64,000 nucleotides of DNA, taken from Chitinophagales bacterium (lineage in GTDB: Bacteria > Bacteroidota > Bacteroidia > Chitinophagales > UBA2359). The stretch lies in the NCBI GenBank assembly GCA_020628375.1, contig JAHDFD010000015.1:21754-85753 (forward strand), read 5' to 3'. Below the pieces are notes generated by a model. It had not been told where the DNA came from and made no database searches. It worked only from the letters and a program-made list of their open reading frames with translations. A program made the position numbers and the translations under genes. Each line of letters opens with the position of its first letter. Within the stretch, counting starts at the first letter, position 1. This document shows positions 36,609-45,399 of the stretch, one piece after another.

Positions 36609-37304
36609 TCAGGGTTTTGTCGGATAAATCGTTTTCCCTCCACTACCAGGTATCATTCCCGGTATGATCTGTATAAATCCTGTTTCTCCTAAACCAGAAC
36701 CATCACTTAAAATGTTTACTTTTCCATTATTACAACCAATAGCAATAACTTGTTTCTGACAGGTATAACCTCCTGTTTCATCTAAATAGTTGACTCCGGA
36801 AATAGAAAAGTGGAAGTATTGTGTCAATCCGCATGAATAAGATACAGAAGCAGTAACATTAGCATTTATCTCATAACAGTAATTATTATTTACATGAAAG
36901 TCGAAACATTCAGATCCACTTTCTGCGAAGGTATCACCGATTATATATTCATTAGCATCTCCCATTCCACATTCCTCATCTAGTTCATAAAAAGTGCCAG
37001 CCTGCCAATTTATAGAAACAGGTGATGAAACATTACAAGCATTAGAAAAGTAGTTGTTATTCGGTACATAATATAAAGAATAATATTTCTTATTAAAAAT
37101 GTTCTTTTCTACCACAGCTATTGCTCCGGGAATATTTGCCGGAATTGAACAAGCCGTTGAACCAGTAGTTGAATTAGTAGATGGTATAATAATTTCGTTA
37201 TTAAAAATATCAACGGCATCATGGCTTACTAAAGCTTCTTTTTCACAAGCAATTAGTGAGATCAAAAAACTTAGGAGACCTAGTTGGAAAAATCTGTTTT
37301 TCAT
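36609..37304 (-). CDS. Lipoprotein of unknown function, Cys-rich
   Basis: The 231-residue protein begins with a lipoprotein signal (MKNRFFQLGLLSFLISLIAC) with lipobox LIAC and Cys20. The mature part has several cysteines (in ACSIPANIPG, NACNVS, ECGMGD, ECFDFHV and others), which suits disulfides outside the cytoplasm. The end is rich in Gly, Ile and Pro (GFIQIIPGMIPGSGG). I do not recognise a domain. It should sit in the outer membrane or inner-membrane outer leaflet. It has its own terminator and is alone on its transcript. Confidence 0.7.
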   Translation of the reverse strand: MKNRFFQLGLLSFLISLIACEKEALVSHDAVDIFNNEIIIPSTNSTTGSTACSIPANIPGAIAVVEKNIFNKKYYSLYYVPNNNYFSNACNVSSPVSINWQAGTFYELDEECGMGDANEYIIGDTFAESGSECFDFHVNNNYCYEINANVTASVSYSCGLTQYFHFSISGVNYLDETGGYTCQKQVIAIGCNNGKVNILSDGSGLGETGFIQIIPGMIPGSGGKTIYPTKP

Positions 37305-37568
37305 GATAAATATTTTATATTGAAGATAGAGAATTTTATTTATTCAATCAATTATTTGTCGATTGATGAACCAAATTTAGGAGCTGTGTTGAGCCACTAT
37401 AAACTTCACTTTTTAAGCGAATTCTTTATTTTTCTTTGTTTTTTTATGGCTTTTTTTAAATTTTCTCTATTTAAGTTGTTGATATTCAGTTGTTTGTTAC
37501 TTGTTTGGTTTTCTTTGTTTTATCTAGGAGTTTATTAGTTTTTAGCATATTGTAAAACCCTCAAAGCG

Positions 37569-38816
37569 TCAATATTTTATGAATTGTTTATAAAATCTCC
37601 CTTTATCTGTCAGTATATTTAAAATATATTGCCCATTAGCTAAAGCCGAAATATCAATAAGATTATGCTCGTTAGGTAATTCCAATACTTTTACAGTTTG
37701 TCCTGCAATATTAAAGATGGAAGCATTTTTAATTGACTGGATTGTAGTAGGAATTACTATGTTTATAGTTGAGGAAGAACTATTTGATGAGTATAAATAG
37801 AATTCTATGTTAGAGTTTAAGTTTGAGTTAGAAACAAAGCATTCAGAAGCATCTTGAACTATAATTTCAATTAATTCAGTTGTACTACAATCATATTCGT
37901 TGGTAACAGTAAATGTTGTAGAAGAACTATTTGTTATTTGAATCAGAGTATCAGATGTTCCATCTGTCCATTCGCTTTGATAACCAGCAGGAATAAACAA
38001 TTCAAAAGGCAGCTCATTTTCACAAATAGTCGTATCACTTAGTTCAATTTCAGGACTCGGATTTATAATAAGATTCATTGTATCGCTTGCAGTACAGTTA
38101 TGCTCATCTGTAATCATTAAAGCATAATTCCCACTATAATATGCTTCGATCGTATGCCTGCTACTACCTGTATTCCATAAATAGTTTATCATACTATCAG
38201 GACCTGAAATTAGTATCGGAGCTGTATTTTCACATACGATTAGGTCTTCTAATTCAAAAGCGCAGTAAATACTTGCATTATTAAAGCCTTCTACTGTTCC
38301 CTGTTCAATTGGATTGGTTCCATTATTAGGATATACATTATTAAAATTCGTATCTTCTGAACTAAAAACTAGTTCCTGATCTTGCGAAAAATCATTTACA
38401 TAGAAGCATACCTCACCAATATCTACCCACGTATTTCCTACGATTGGGCAATTTACTAGTGCATTATCACCATTGAAGGTAAGTGTCAGATTAAACATAC
38501 CTGGTACTGAAGTGGCATCCCATTGTTGTTGTTGCCAAAAAGTTACTCCATCATAACAACCAATATTCCCATTGAAGTTTATTGGAGTATAACTAGCGTA
38601 GGTTAATGCCTCAGTATTATAAGTGAATAGAATAGATGAAGTGCCAATATTAAAAAATGTAGAATCGTTTGCTGCAATTTGAATAGTCAAACACAACAGT
38701 TCATTTTCTGCATTAAAGCTTTCATTCCCAAATTGTAAATTATAGGTTCCTGTATATTCTTGTGAAAAGATTGAAACTGAAATAAGTAATAGTAATGTAC
38801 TGTAAATACTTTTCAT
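37569..38816 (-). CDS. Secreted T9SS cargo protein with cohesin-like N-terminal domain
   Basis: The 415-residue protein has a signal peptide (MKSIYSTLLLLISVSIFSQ). Residues about 20-180 contain FTYNTEALTYASYTPINF and WVDIGEVCFYV, the strand order of cohesin-like beta-sandwiches, though no cohesin function is implied. About 200-320 is an Ig/PKD-like stretch with SGNYALMITDEHNCTASDTM, as in other Bacteroidota adhesins. The end (SIKNASIFNIAGQTVKVLEL ... GRFYKQFIKY) is a T9SS sorting domain, shorter than usual and without the PNP motif seen in the other cargoes. It is probably surface-attached. Transcribed alone. Confidence 0.78.
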   Translation of the reverse strand: MKSIYSTLLLLISVSIFSQEYTGTYNLQFGNESFNAENELLCLTIQIAANDSTFFNIGTSSILFTYNTEALTYASYTPINFNGNIGCYDGVTFWQQQQWDATSVPGMFNLTLTFNGDNALVNCPIVGNTWVDIGEVCFYVNDFSQDQELVFSSEDTNFNNVYPNNGTNPIEQGTVEGFNNASIYCAFELEDLIVCENTAPILISGPDSMINYLWNTGSSRHTIEAYYSGNYALMITDEHNCTASDTMNLIINPSPEIELSDTTICENELPFELFIPAGYQSEWTDGTSDTLIQITNSSSTTFTVTNEYDCSTTELIEIIVQDASECFVSNSNLNSNIEFYLYSSNSSSSTINIVIPTTIQSIKNASIFNIAGQTVKVLELPNEHNLIDISALANGQYILNILTDKGRFYKQFIKY

Positions 38817-38995
38817 GGGTATAGGCTTGGGTCATTATTAAAGATGCTGAGTTAAGCATACACAAAGCTAACAATCTTATTTAATTTTTTTGTGAGTGTT
38901 ACTTTACGAGTGATTTTAAAAATTAAAAAAGACATTAAAAATTAGACAAAAGGTATTAGAATATTTCAAAAGCTTACTATAAACCATATTTAGGA

Positions 38996-39195
38996 ACTAA
39001 TGTTACGCACTATGTGAAACTGAGTAAGTTTTGAACCCAATTTTGAAAAAATTAGGGTTCGGAACGCATCGAAGTTAAGTTCTTGACGGTCAAAGACTTC
39101 GCAGGGGCGCCTGGCGATGCACTACGTTTTTTCTTCGTTTTCACTCGAAAAATTTCCGTTTACTCAGTCTGACACAAACTCTGCGTAACATCAGT
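38996..39195. mobile_element. Probable MITE with 5-bp target duplication
   Basis: Left end ACTAATGTTACGCA (38996-39009) and right end TGCGTAACATCAGT (39182-39195) are inverted copies with one mismatch, and similarity continues inward around ACTGAGTAA. TAGGA stands directly outside both ends (38991-38995 and 39196-39200), as a target-site duplication. The 200-base interior has no transposase frame, so this is a non-autonomous element. The interior contains a GC-richer palindromic core (GGGGCGCCTGGCG). Confidence 0.78.
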
Positions 39196-39545
39196 TAGGA
39201 AGTCTTATTGTTGGTCAAGAGACCAACTGAATTTCTTTAAAGTATCCACAAGTTTGTTGCCCATTACATCTATATTCTAATATCTTTCACTGAAAAAAGT
39301 TGGATAATAATAGACTTTAAAACTATTTTTTTCTTATGGTCAGTGAGCGTAGTCGAACTGCTATAAATAAAAAACCGTTGTAAAGTTTAATATTGATGTA
39401 AAAAAAAATCACTCAATATGAACCACAACCAATTTTTTTGTAAAGTTTGAATTTCACCAGAGCATAAACAATATAATCAGTTCTAAAACTCAAAAGCTAT
39501 GAAAATATAGCAAAATATAGCCGCTTTCTTGGTTGAGGAAATTTA
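39196..39545. other. Intergenic region upstream of aceB
   Basis: Apart from the adjacent MITE, one REP-like piece GGTCAGTGAGCGTAGTCGAA (39339-39358) occurs here, a copy of the repeats at 18203 and 48415. The rest is AT-rich with no convincing frame. I see no small RNA gene. Confidence 0.55.
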
Positions 39546-39570
39546 TTTTAAAATAAATTAAAGTTTTTTA

Positions 39571-39599
39571 GCGGAATTTCCGCTTTTGGTTTATGTTTG
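39571..39599 (+). promoter_or_regulatory. aceB promoter -7 element with upstream palindrome
   Basis: TATGTTTG (39592-39599) matches the -7 consensus 28 bases before the ATG. A palindrome GCGGAA-T-TTCCGC (39571-39583) occupies the spacer, where a regulator would block or aid polymerase. The -33 TTG is not evident. Confidence 0.5.
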
Positions 39600-39627
39600 T
39601 CTTGTAACTGTTAATTACAAATTTTAA

Positions 39628-41223
39628 ATGGAAACAATAACAAATCAAATAGCAATAGAAATACTTGGTGATCTAAAGCCAGAATATAAAGAAATATTAA
39701 CTGATGATGCTTTACTATTTTTAGCTGAGCTTCATGATGAATTCAATAATAAAAGAAAAGAGCTATTAGCAAAAAGAGAAGAACGTCAACTGACTATTGA
39801 TAAAGGTGCTTTGCCAGATTTTCTTGAATCGACAAAAGAAGTAAGAGAGGGAGACTGGAAAGTGGCTCCATTACCTGCAGACTTACTCGATAGAAGAGTA
39901 GAGATCACTGGTCCTGTTGATCGTAAAATGATCATCAATGCACTAAATAGTGGTGCAAAAGTGTTCATGGCTGACTTTGAAGATAGTAATACACCTTCAT
40001 GGACGAATAACATGGATGGTCAGATCAATTTGAGAGACGCTAATAAAAGAACGATTTCTTTCTATAATGAGAAAAAAGACAAGCACTATAAATTAAATGA
40101 TGAAACTGCGGTATTAATGGTTCGTCCGCGTGGATGGCACCTTGAAGAAAAAAACTTATTGTTCAATGGTGAAAAGGGGAGTGGTAGTTTGATCGATTTC
40201 GGGCTTTACTTTTTCCATAATATTAAAACATTAATGGAAAGAGGTTCTGCTACTTATTTCTATCTTCCTAAAATGGAAAGCCATTTAGAGGCACGTTTAT
40301 GGAATGATGTTTTTGTATATGCTCAGAATTACCTGAATATTCCTCAAAAAACCATCAAGGCAACAGTTTTAATAGAAACCATTTTAGCATCTTTTGAACT
40401 AAATGAAATTCTATTTGAGTTAAAAGATCACTCGGCAGGATTGAACTGTGGTCGTTGGGATTATATTTTTTCTTATATTAAAAAGCTGAGAAATAATGAT
40501 GGCTTTATTTTACCCGACAGAGGTAAAGTAACTATGAGTTCGCCATTCATGAAAGCATATTCTGAGTTGGTTGTTAAAACCTGTCATAAGCGTGGTGTTC
40601 ATGCTATGGGTGGAATGGCAGCTTTTATTCCAATTAAAAACGATGAAGCAGCCAATCAGGCAGCAATCGAAAAAGTACGTCAGGATAAAATACAAGAAGC
40701 AAAGAACGGACACGATGGTACTTGGGTAGCACATCCGGGATTGGTTCAAACGGCAATGGATGTGTTTAATGAATACATGCCAGCAGCTAATCAGATCGAG
40801 AAACAACGTGATGATATACAAGAAGATGCAAAAGCATTGATCGAACCTGTAATAGGAACTATTACTGAAGCGGGTGTTCGTCAGAATATCAATGTTGGAA
40901 TTCTTTATATAGAAAGCTGGCTGAGAGGCAATGGCGCGGCTGCAATTTATAATCTAATGGAAGATGCAGCAACAGCAGAAATTTCAAGAACGCAAGTATG
41001 GCAATGGATTCACACTGCTTCAAAATTAGAAGATGGCAGAACCTTAGACTATGCGCTTTATGAAACATTAAAAGCTGATGAGATCGAGAAGATCAAGGCG
41101 TATGTTGGAGAAGCAAATTATGATAAGGGACGCTTCCCTGAAGCTATTGAATTATTCGATAAACTAATTAAATCAGAATCTTATACAGAGTTTTTAACCC
41201 TTCCGGCTTATGAACTTTTATAA
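39628..41223 (+). CDS. aceB: Malate synthase A
   Basis: The 531-residue protein joins glyoxylate and acetyl-CoA into malate in the glyoxylate bypass. Family motifs include VFMADFEDSNTPSWTNNMDG, RPRGWHLEEKN, HSAGLNCGRWDYIFSYIKKL and AHPGLVQTAMDVFNEYMP, with the catalytic general-base Asp late in the chain (ESWLRGNGAAAIYNLMEDAAT). Length suits the A form rather than the G form of about 720 residues. Isocitrate lyase is not adjacent in this window; a small unknown gene follows instead. Growth on acetate or fatty acids is implied. Confidence 0.96.
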   Translation: METITNQIAIEILGDLKPEYKEILTDDALLFLAELHDEFNNKRKELLAKREERQLTIDKGALPDFLESTKEVREGDWKVAPLPADLLDRRVEITGPVDRKMIINALNSGAKVFMADFEDSNTPSWTNNMDGQINLRDANKRTISFYNEKKDKHYKLNDETAVLMVRPRGWHLEEKNLLFNGEKGSGSLIDFGLYFFHNIKTLMERGSATYFYLPKMESHLEARLWNDVFVYAQNYLNIPQKTIKATVLIETILASFELNEILFELKDHSAGLNCGRWDYIFSYIKKLRNNDGFILPDRGKVTMSSPFMKAYSELVVKTCHKRGVHAMGGMAAFIPIKNDEAANQAAIEKVRQDKIQEAKNGHDGTWVAHPGLVQTAMDVFNEYMPAANQIEKQRDDIQEDAKALIEPVIGTITEAGVRQNINVGILYIESWLRGNGAAAIYNLMEDAATAEISRTQVWQWIHTASKLEDGRTLDYALYETLKADEIEKIKAYVGEANYDKGRFPEAIELFDKLIKSESYTEFLTLPAYELL

Positions 41224-41273
41224 ATAAAATACAACACTTAAAAACATTTTCTTAAACTATAAATTTTACAATT

Positions 41274-41474
41274 ATGAGAACGCCAAATTACGAAGAGCAA
41301 AAAAATATCCGTTCAATCGATTACAAAGGTTTCATTACTAATCCAACAAACTATACTAAGCAGGGAGAAATCAAAAAAGTGAAGCTACAATTAAATGATA
41401 TGCCTCATTCGCGTATTATGAATGAAAAAGATGCACGTGATGCGAATTACAGAGGTTTTATGAACTTGATGTAG
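41274..41474 (+). CDS. Small protein with internal repeat, downstream of aceB
   Basis: The 66-residue frame starts 50 bases after aceB behind an AT-rich stretch (TTTTACAATT ATG) typical for starts here. It contains a repeated motif: IRSIDYKGFITN near the N-terminus and ARDANYRGFMNL at the end. Repetition of (D/N)Y(K/R)GF(I/M) argues for a real protein rather than a chance frame. No signal peptide; charged, polar. I do not recognise the family. It may be co-transcribed with aceB, since the only clear terminator is at 41691. Confidence 0.55.
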   Translation: MRTPNYEEQKNIRSIDYKGFITNPTNYTKQGEIKKVKLQLNDMPHSRIMNEKDARDANYRGFMNLM

Positions 41475-41590
41475 TAAATCTGAAAGCGCGATAAAATTTA
41501 TAGCTGCTCGCCTTGCAGCCGTACAAAAAATTGTTAAGTATATGCTACTACTATTGTTAGAATAGTAAGTACCGAAGAAAGACAGTTTAT

Positions 41591-41628
41591 TTAATAAGCG
41601 AAACGCCACATCATGGTGTTCTTATTAA
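41591..41628 (+). ncRNA. Stable hairpin in the 3' region of the aceB transcript
   Basis: TTAATAAG pairs with CTTATTAA over 8 bases, and inside it ACGCCA pairs with TGGTGT (one G-U). It lies 117 bases after the small gene and 63 before the terminator, within a 200-base stretch with no open frame. It may be a 3' UTR structure or part of a small RNA. Confidence 0.35.
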
Positions 41629-41690
41629 GCTAGAACGCCGTGATTGTTTCTATACTTCCTTGTAGAAGGATGTTCAAATTTGGTTTGTGT

Positions 41691-41724
41691 CGCACCTTGC
41701 TTAAAAGTGAGGTGCGCTTTTTTT
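41691..41724 (+). terminator. Intrinsic terminator after aceB and the small gene
   Basis: CGCACCT pairs with AGGTGCG around a 12-base loop, then C and seven T. Strongest terminator in this part of the window. Confidence 0.83.
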
Positions 41725-41820
41725 ATCTCTTGCATTAAACTTTTCTGTCTGAATTCAGTCCGAATCTTTTATTAAATTTTCAGGCAGACTATGAAATATC
41801 AACTTTACCCAATTCAGCAA

Positions 41821-42597
41821 ATGAAACAGTATTTTCTGATTTTCATTTGTGCTATTTCCCCCTTTTTTCTTAATGCTCAGAATACACAACCTTATTGTAA
41901 TGCAAGTTTGAGTGTTGAACTTCCAAGTAGTAATAGATATGAAATTTTTATCGATGGAATTAGCTATGGCTTTTTAGACGATAATCGAATGGTCGAAAAT
42001 ATACCAAACGGAAAGCGTTTTATTCAAATTGAAGAGCGTTCTAATTCAAGGACTGGTCAACAATATGTAAATGCTTTTTTTATAGTTTTTGAAGAATGTC
42101 AATTGGTGAGAATTGCGGTAGATCGAAATAAAAAAGTGAATATCATCGAGGTGCGTTACCAAAAGGATAATTCAAATTATGAAGACTACGAAGTGATCTA
42201 TCCAAATAATCAAGAGCAGAATAATGTTTATAATCCACCTAATCCAGAATATCCTTCAGCTCCCGAACCAAATCGTCCACCGAACCCTCAGTTTCCCGAT
42301 CGACCTATGCCTATTCCCGATCCTGCGTTCTATTCTTTTATTGAATCTGTAAGAACCATGTCGCACGATCATTCTAAGTTAGAAATAGCAGAAATGGGCA
42401 TCAGTGCCAATTATTTTTTAGCTGGACAAGTCAAGGAATTACTACGTCAATTTTCCCACGATCACACTAAACTGACAGTTGCTAAAATGGCATTTCATAA
42501 AACGATCGATCCACAGAATTATACTATGTTATTTGATTGCTTTTCCCACGATCACAGTCGTCAGGAACTATCGAGATATATGAGAGGGAGGTTTTAG
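41821..42597 (+). CDS. Exported DUF4476-domain protein
   Basis: The ATG at 41821 is chosen over one at 41791 because it opens the signal peptide MKQYFLIFICAISPFFLNAQ; 258 residues. About 25-110 is a small beta domain (RYEIFIDGISYGFLDDNRMV). A proline- and asparagine-rich linker follows (NPEYPSAPEPNRPPNPQFPD). The last 90 residues match DUF4476, with three evenly spaced SHDH motifs (MSHDHSKLEIA, FSHDHTKLTVA and FSHDHSRQEL). The HDH clusters look able to bind a metal, but no function is known. It is probably periplasmic or surface-exposed and transcribed alone after the aceB terminator. Confidence 0.78.
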   Translation: MKQYFLIFICAISPFFLNAQNTQPYCNASLSVELPSSNRYEIFIDGISYGFLDDNRMVENIPNGKRFIQIEERSNSRTGQQYVNAFFIVFEECQLVRIAVDRNKKVNIIEVRYQKDNSNYEDYEVIYPNNQEQNNVYNPPNPEYPSAPEPNRPPNPQFPDRPMPIPDPAFYSFIESVRTMSHDHSKLEIAEMGISANYFLAGQVKELLRQFSHDHTKLTVAKMAFHKTIDPQNYTMLFDCFSHDHSRQELSRYMRGRF

Positions 42598-42602
42598 TTT
42601 TT

Positions 42603-42630
42603 ATGAATGATGAATGATGAATGATGAATG
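42603..42630. repeat. Four tandem ATGAATG heptamers
   Basis: The 7-base unit ATGAATG is repeated four times in perfect register, between the convergent DUF4476 and hydroxylase genes. It has no coding role. Confidence 0.85.
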
Positions 42631-42631
42631 A

Positions 42632-43291
42632 TTATTGATTATTTGCGGATAGTTTATTCTTTTTCTTTCTGACAGGTCTTTTAAGAAGTGTTTTCATAAT
42701 GTAATCCCATATAAAAGTTGTGAACCCGAAATTTTTATCGTGATCGGTATAATGATGATGTAAGTGGTGCATTTTTAATTTCTGAAAAAAGGGACTATTA
42801 TAATTATAATTGTGGGATGCATAATGTAGCCAATCGTAAAACATATAACACACAGCAAGCCCCATCATAAACGGATGTGCGTAATGCCCGGCAAGTAAAA
42901 AAGCAATCCCCCAAATTCCTAAGTATGCAGCGACGCTTATTATAGGATGAACCAACATTAGCCGTTTATCATTGGGGTAATCGTGATGCCCATGATGAAT
43001 GGTGTACATCATTTTTTTGAAAAAAGACTGTTCAGATTCCCAATGAAAAAAATAACGGTGCATAGAGTATTCAAAAACCGTCCAGAATGCCAGTGCAACC
43101 ATAAAGCCCATTATAATTCCTAAAACATTTAAGCCACAATATATGCTCAGTGCTAACATGGCTATTGCAATTGGCGTAAACACATAAAAAGGGATATGTG
43201 GATTCAATACATAGAAAAAAGAAAAGACTTCATTATCCATTCTTTCTTTCGGCATATCTTTATTGGAAAGGAATAATTTTTCTTTATTCAT
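42632..43291 (-). CDS. Fatty acid hydroxylase / sterol desaturase family membrane protein
   Basis: The 219-residue protein has four hydrophobic stretches (about 35-75 and 115-160) and the histidine boxes of the family: H78-R-Y-F-F-H83, H99-H-G-H-H103, H156-Y-A-S-H160 and H175-H-L-H-H-H180. These bind two irons for O2-dependent hydroxylation. Order and spacing resemble the fatty acid 2-hydroxylase branch (Scs7/FA2H C-terminal domain). It should act in the inner membrane on acyl chains, perhaps giving hydroxylated sphingolipid- or sulfonolipid-like lipids known from Bacteroidota; that link is inference. It is not in an operon, although a sulfotransferase cluster lies 1.1 kb away. Confidence 0.9.
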   Translation of the reverse strand: MNKEKLFLSNKDMPKERMDNEVFSFFYVLNPHIPFYVFTPIAIAMLALSIYCGLNVLGIIMGFMVALAFWTVFEYSMHRYFFHWESEQSFFKKMMYTIHHGHHDYPNDKRLMLVHPIISVAAYLGIWGIAFLLAGHYAHPFMMGLAVCYMFYDWLHYASHNYNYNSPFFQKLKMHHLHHHYTDHDKNFGFTTFIWDYIMKTLLKRPVRKKKNKLSANNQ

Positions 43292-43315
43292 TTTCTAAAT
43301 ATAGGGAATTTTTTT

Positions 43316-44221
43316 TTATTCATGCACCCAGAATCCAAAATGTACAAAATCTGAAGACTCCCACCAACGGTCGTTGTAAACCTTTTTATTTTTCCTGCCA
43401 GCCTGACTCATTAATGGTGCAAACCTTTCAACTTTATCATCTAAGTTGATGCCTTTAAATGTACCATGAGCTGGTATGATACACGAAATATGTCCCGAAC
43501 GATTTGAGCGTTTATTTCTGGCACTACATAAACAAACCTTGCCTTCGTTGGCAGCATCCTGAACCGCTTCAGGACGAATATATTGCTGCCATCCAAACTT
43601 GTGTCCCCAATCTTCCAACCAATTATACAAACTATTAGCATTCATTTCTCTGTAAGTAACACCATATCGTAGTTTTACCTCTTTACCCATTGCTAATTCA
43701 ACCAGAGCTTGCTCTGTCCACCAAACACGAGGAAGGTAGGTTCCACATAGATAAGCGAAATCATGCGCGTAAATATTACAATAGGTATATGTTGAAGGGC
43801 GGTATCTTTCTGAATTTTCTACATCAAGATAATCTATAATTTCAAGAATAGAAGTTTTCTTATCTTCAGAAGTGCTTGTATTTCTAACTGGTCTGTTAGG
43901 AGCTCCTATCGGAAAGGTCCAGTGTTCTCTGCTATGAATGGTAGATGCAGTATTGTTTTCAGTTCTGTGTAATACTAAATTACTAAAATCGCTGTGTGTT
44001 TGGGGGACTAAACTAGAATCGAATGGCGATAAGTAATTCGATTTACAATAACCTTTGATAAAATTGCCTCTGTAGTTGGTTGCTATTTCAGACCAACTGT
44101 TCCCAACTAAAGAAACGACTTTTACTTCCTGATACTTCGGAAGCGCGATAATAATATTGCTACGAATGATTTTTGGAGTAGAGCGAATATTCAAATATTC
44201 TGCATTGATTATATGAGACAT
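43316..44221 (-). CDS. SH3b-domain protein with NlpC/P60-like cysteine hydrolase fold
   Basis: The 301-residue protein lacks a signal peptide. Residues 1-68 are a bacterial SH3 domain (AEYLNIRSTPKIIRSNIIIA, later GNFIKGYCKSNYLSPF). After a polar linker, about 140-260 is a papain-like hydrolase: C148 in TYCNIYAHDFAYLCGTYLPR and H244 in SGHISCIIP, the Cys-His spacing of peptidoglycan amidohydrolases and phage lysins. The N-I-Y-x-x-D motif after the Cys is found in such lysozyme-like hydrolases. Without a secretion signal it could be a T6SS-type effector, a toxin or a phage lysin remnant, or reach the wall by other means. Substrate is inferred, not shown. Confidence 0.7.
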   Translation of the reverse strand: MSHIINAEYLNIRSTPKIIRSNIIIALPKYQEVKVVSLVGNSWSEIATNYRGNFIKGYCKSNYLSPFDSSLVPQTHSDFSNLVLHRTENNTASTIHSREHWTFPIGAPNRPVRNTSTSEDKKTSILEIIDYLDVENSERYRPSTYTYCNIYAHDFAYLCGTYLPRVWWTEQALVELAMGKEVKLRYGVTYREMNANSLYNWLEDWGHKFGWQQYIRPEAVQDAANEGKVCLCSARNKRSNRSGHISCIIPAHGTFKGINLDDKVERFAPLMSQAGRKNKKVYNDRWWESSDFVHFGFWVHE

Positions 44222-44347
44222 GGTCTTTTAGTATTTGGATATGAGCAAATAAACTTTTTAATGTAAAAGTAAGAAGTGTTTTCTAATCAGCAAAGATTTA
44301 GATTTTGTAGTTTTCACTCAGAAAAATAAATATTGATAAATGATATT

Positions 44348-44377
44348 TTGAAATCCATTATATTATACATAAATTTG
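44348..44377 (+). promoter_or_regulatory. Promoter of the KAS III-sulfotransferase-oxidoreductase operon
   Basis: TTG at 44348-44350 and TAAATTTG at 44370-44377 with a 19-base spacer match the Bacteroidota primary-sigma consensus. The first ATG is 38 bases downstream. Confidence 0.82.
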
Positions 44378-44414
44378 TTTACCATTTACTTTTAACCACT
44401 TAAAAATACTTATT

Positions 44415-45395
44415 ATGCAATCATCATTTCTTCTAAAACCATATTTTTCTCCTTTGGGGCAGCTTTACTCAAATCAAGAACTTTGTACACTTATTTCTGG
44501 AGATATTAATCATGACATGGTAACCAATTATCTTAATGAAAATGGTACCCAAAGTCGATATATGGACACAGAACCACTTTCAATTGTCGATTGTGCACAG
44601 GATGCAGTTGAGGGAGTATTAGAAAATAATTCTGTAGAACTTTCAGACATTGATGGAATCATATATGCGAGCCTTTTCAGAGAAGATTACGAGCCTGCAA
44701 CAGCTTCTAAAATTGCTTTCCAATTAGGAATTCCTCATGCTAAAACACTTGATATAACGGTTGCTTGTTCAGGAATGGCACATGCCGTAGAAGTCGCTTC
44801 AGGTTGGTTGGCATTGAATGAAAATCTGAATAATATTTTGCTTGTTTCTGTCGAATTACCATTTAGGCATATTGATTGGACATTAAATAATGAAGAGGAT
44901 TTAGCCCTGAAAGGTTCGGGGTTAACCGTAGGCGCGGCAGCTTCTGCTTTAATAATATCACGTGAACAAGTATCTGAAGGAATTTCAATAGATAGATTTA
45001 TTCCTTACGATGACGCTCGCCTTGTGGAAGCCTGTAGTTTACCAATTGATGGGAAGTTTTCTTCAAACTCTAAAAGATTAGTCAGAGCTACTTACCAGTC
45101 ATTTATTAAAACTAAAAAAGCCATTGGAGATATAGAGAAAAATACCTGGGTATTACCACATCAACCCTCTAGCCTTTCTGAGTCGGTTTCTCATTTTCTT
45201 GGTTTAACACAAGATCGAGTAATTTCTACACATGCTCTTTATGGAAATACCGTTTCATCAGCTTGGGTATCTGCTTATGATTTTCTTATTAAAAATCATT
45301 ATAATGAAATTGGGAACAATGATCCGATATTGATAAAGACAATGGCTGCAGGATTTAGTTCATTGTGTATTTTAGGTCATTATTACAGAAATTGA
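44415..45395 (+). CDS. KAS III (FabH-like) beta-ketoacyl synthase family protein
   Basis: The 326-residue thiolase-fold protein has the KAS III triad: nucleophile C118 in DITVACSGMAHAVEVA, H249 in VLPHQPSS (compare HQAN in FabH), and N278 in YGNTVSSAW. It should load an acyl-CoA and condense or transfer it to a second partner. It is not the housekeeping fabH as far as context shows: no acpP, fabD or fabG is nearby. It opens an operon with a sulfotransferase (4-base gap) and a Gfo/Idh/MocA oxidoreductase, which suggests it makes or esterifies a specialised acyl product. KAS III relatives include ketone and quinolone synthases and acyltransferases of secondary metabolism, so the exact chemistry is open. 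Confidence 0.88.
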   Translation: MQSSFLLKPYFSPLGQLYSNQELCTLISGDINHDMVTNYLNENGTQSRYMDTEPLSIVDCAQDAVEGVLENNSVELSDIDGIIYASLFREDYEPATASKIAFQLGIPHAKTLDITVACSGMAHAVEVASGWLALNENLNNILLVSVELPFRHIDWTLNNEEDLALKGSGLTVGAAASALIISREQVSEGISIDRFIPYDDARLVEACSLPIDGKFSSNSKRLVRATYQSFIKTKKAIGDIEKNTWVLPHQPSSLSESVSHFLGLTQDRVISTHALYGNTVSSAWVSAYDFLIKNHYNEIGNNDPILIKTMAAGFSSLCILGHYYRN

Positions 45396-45399
45396 TAAT

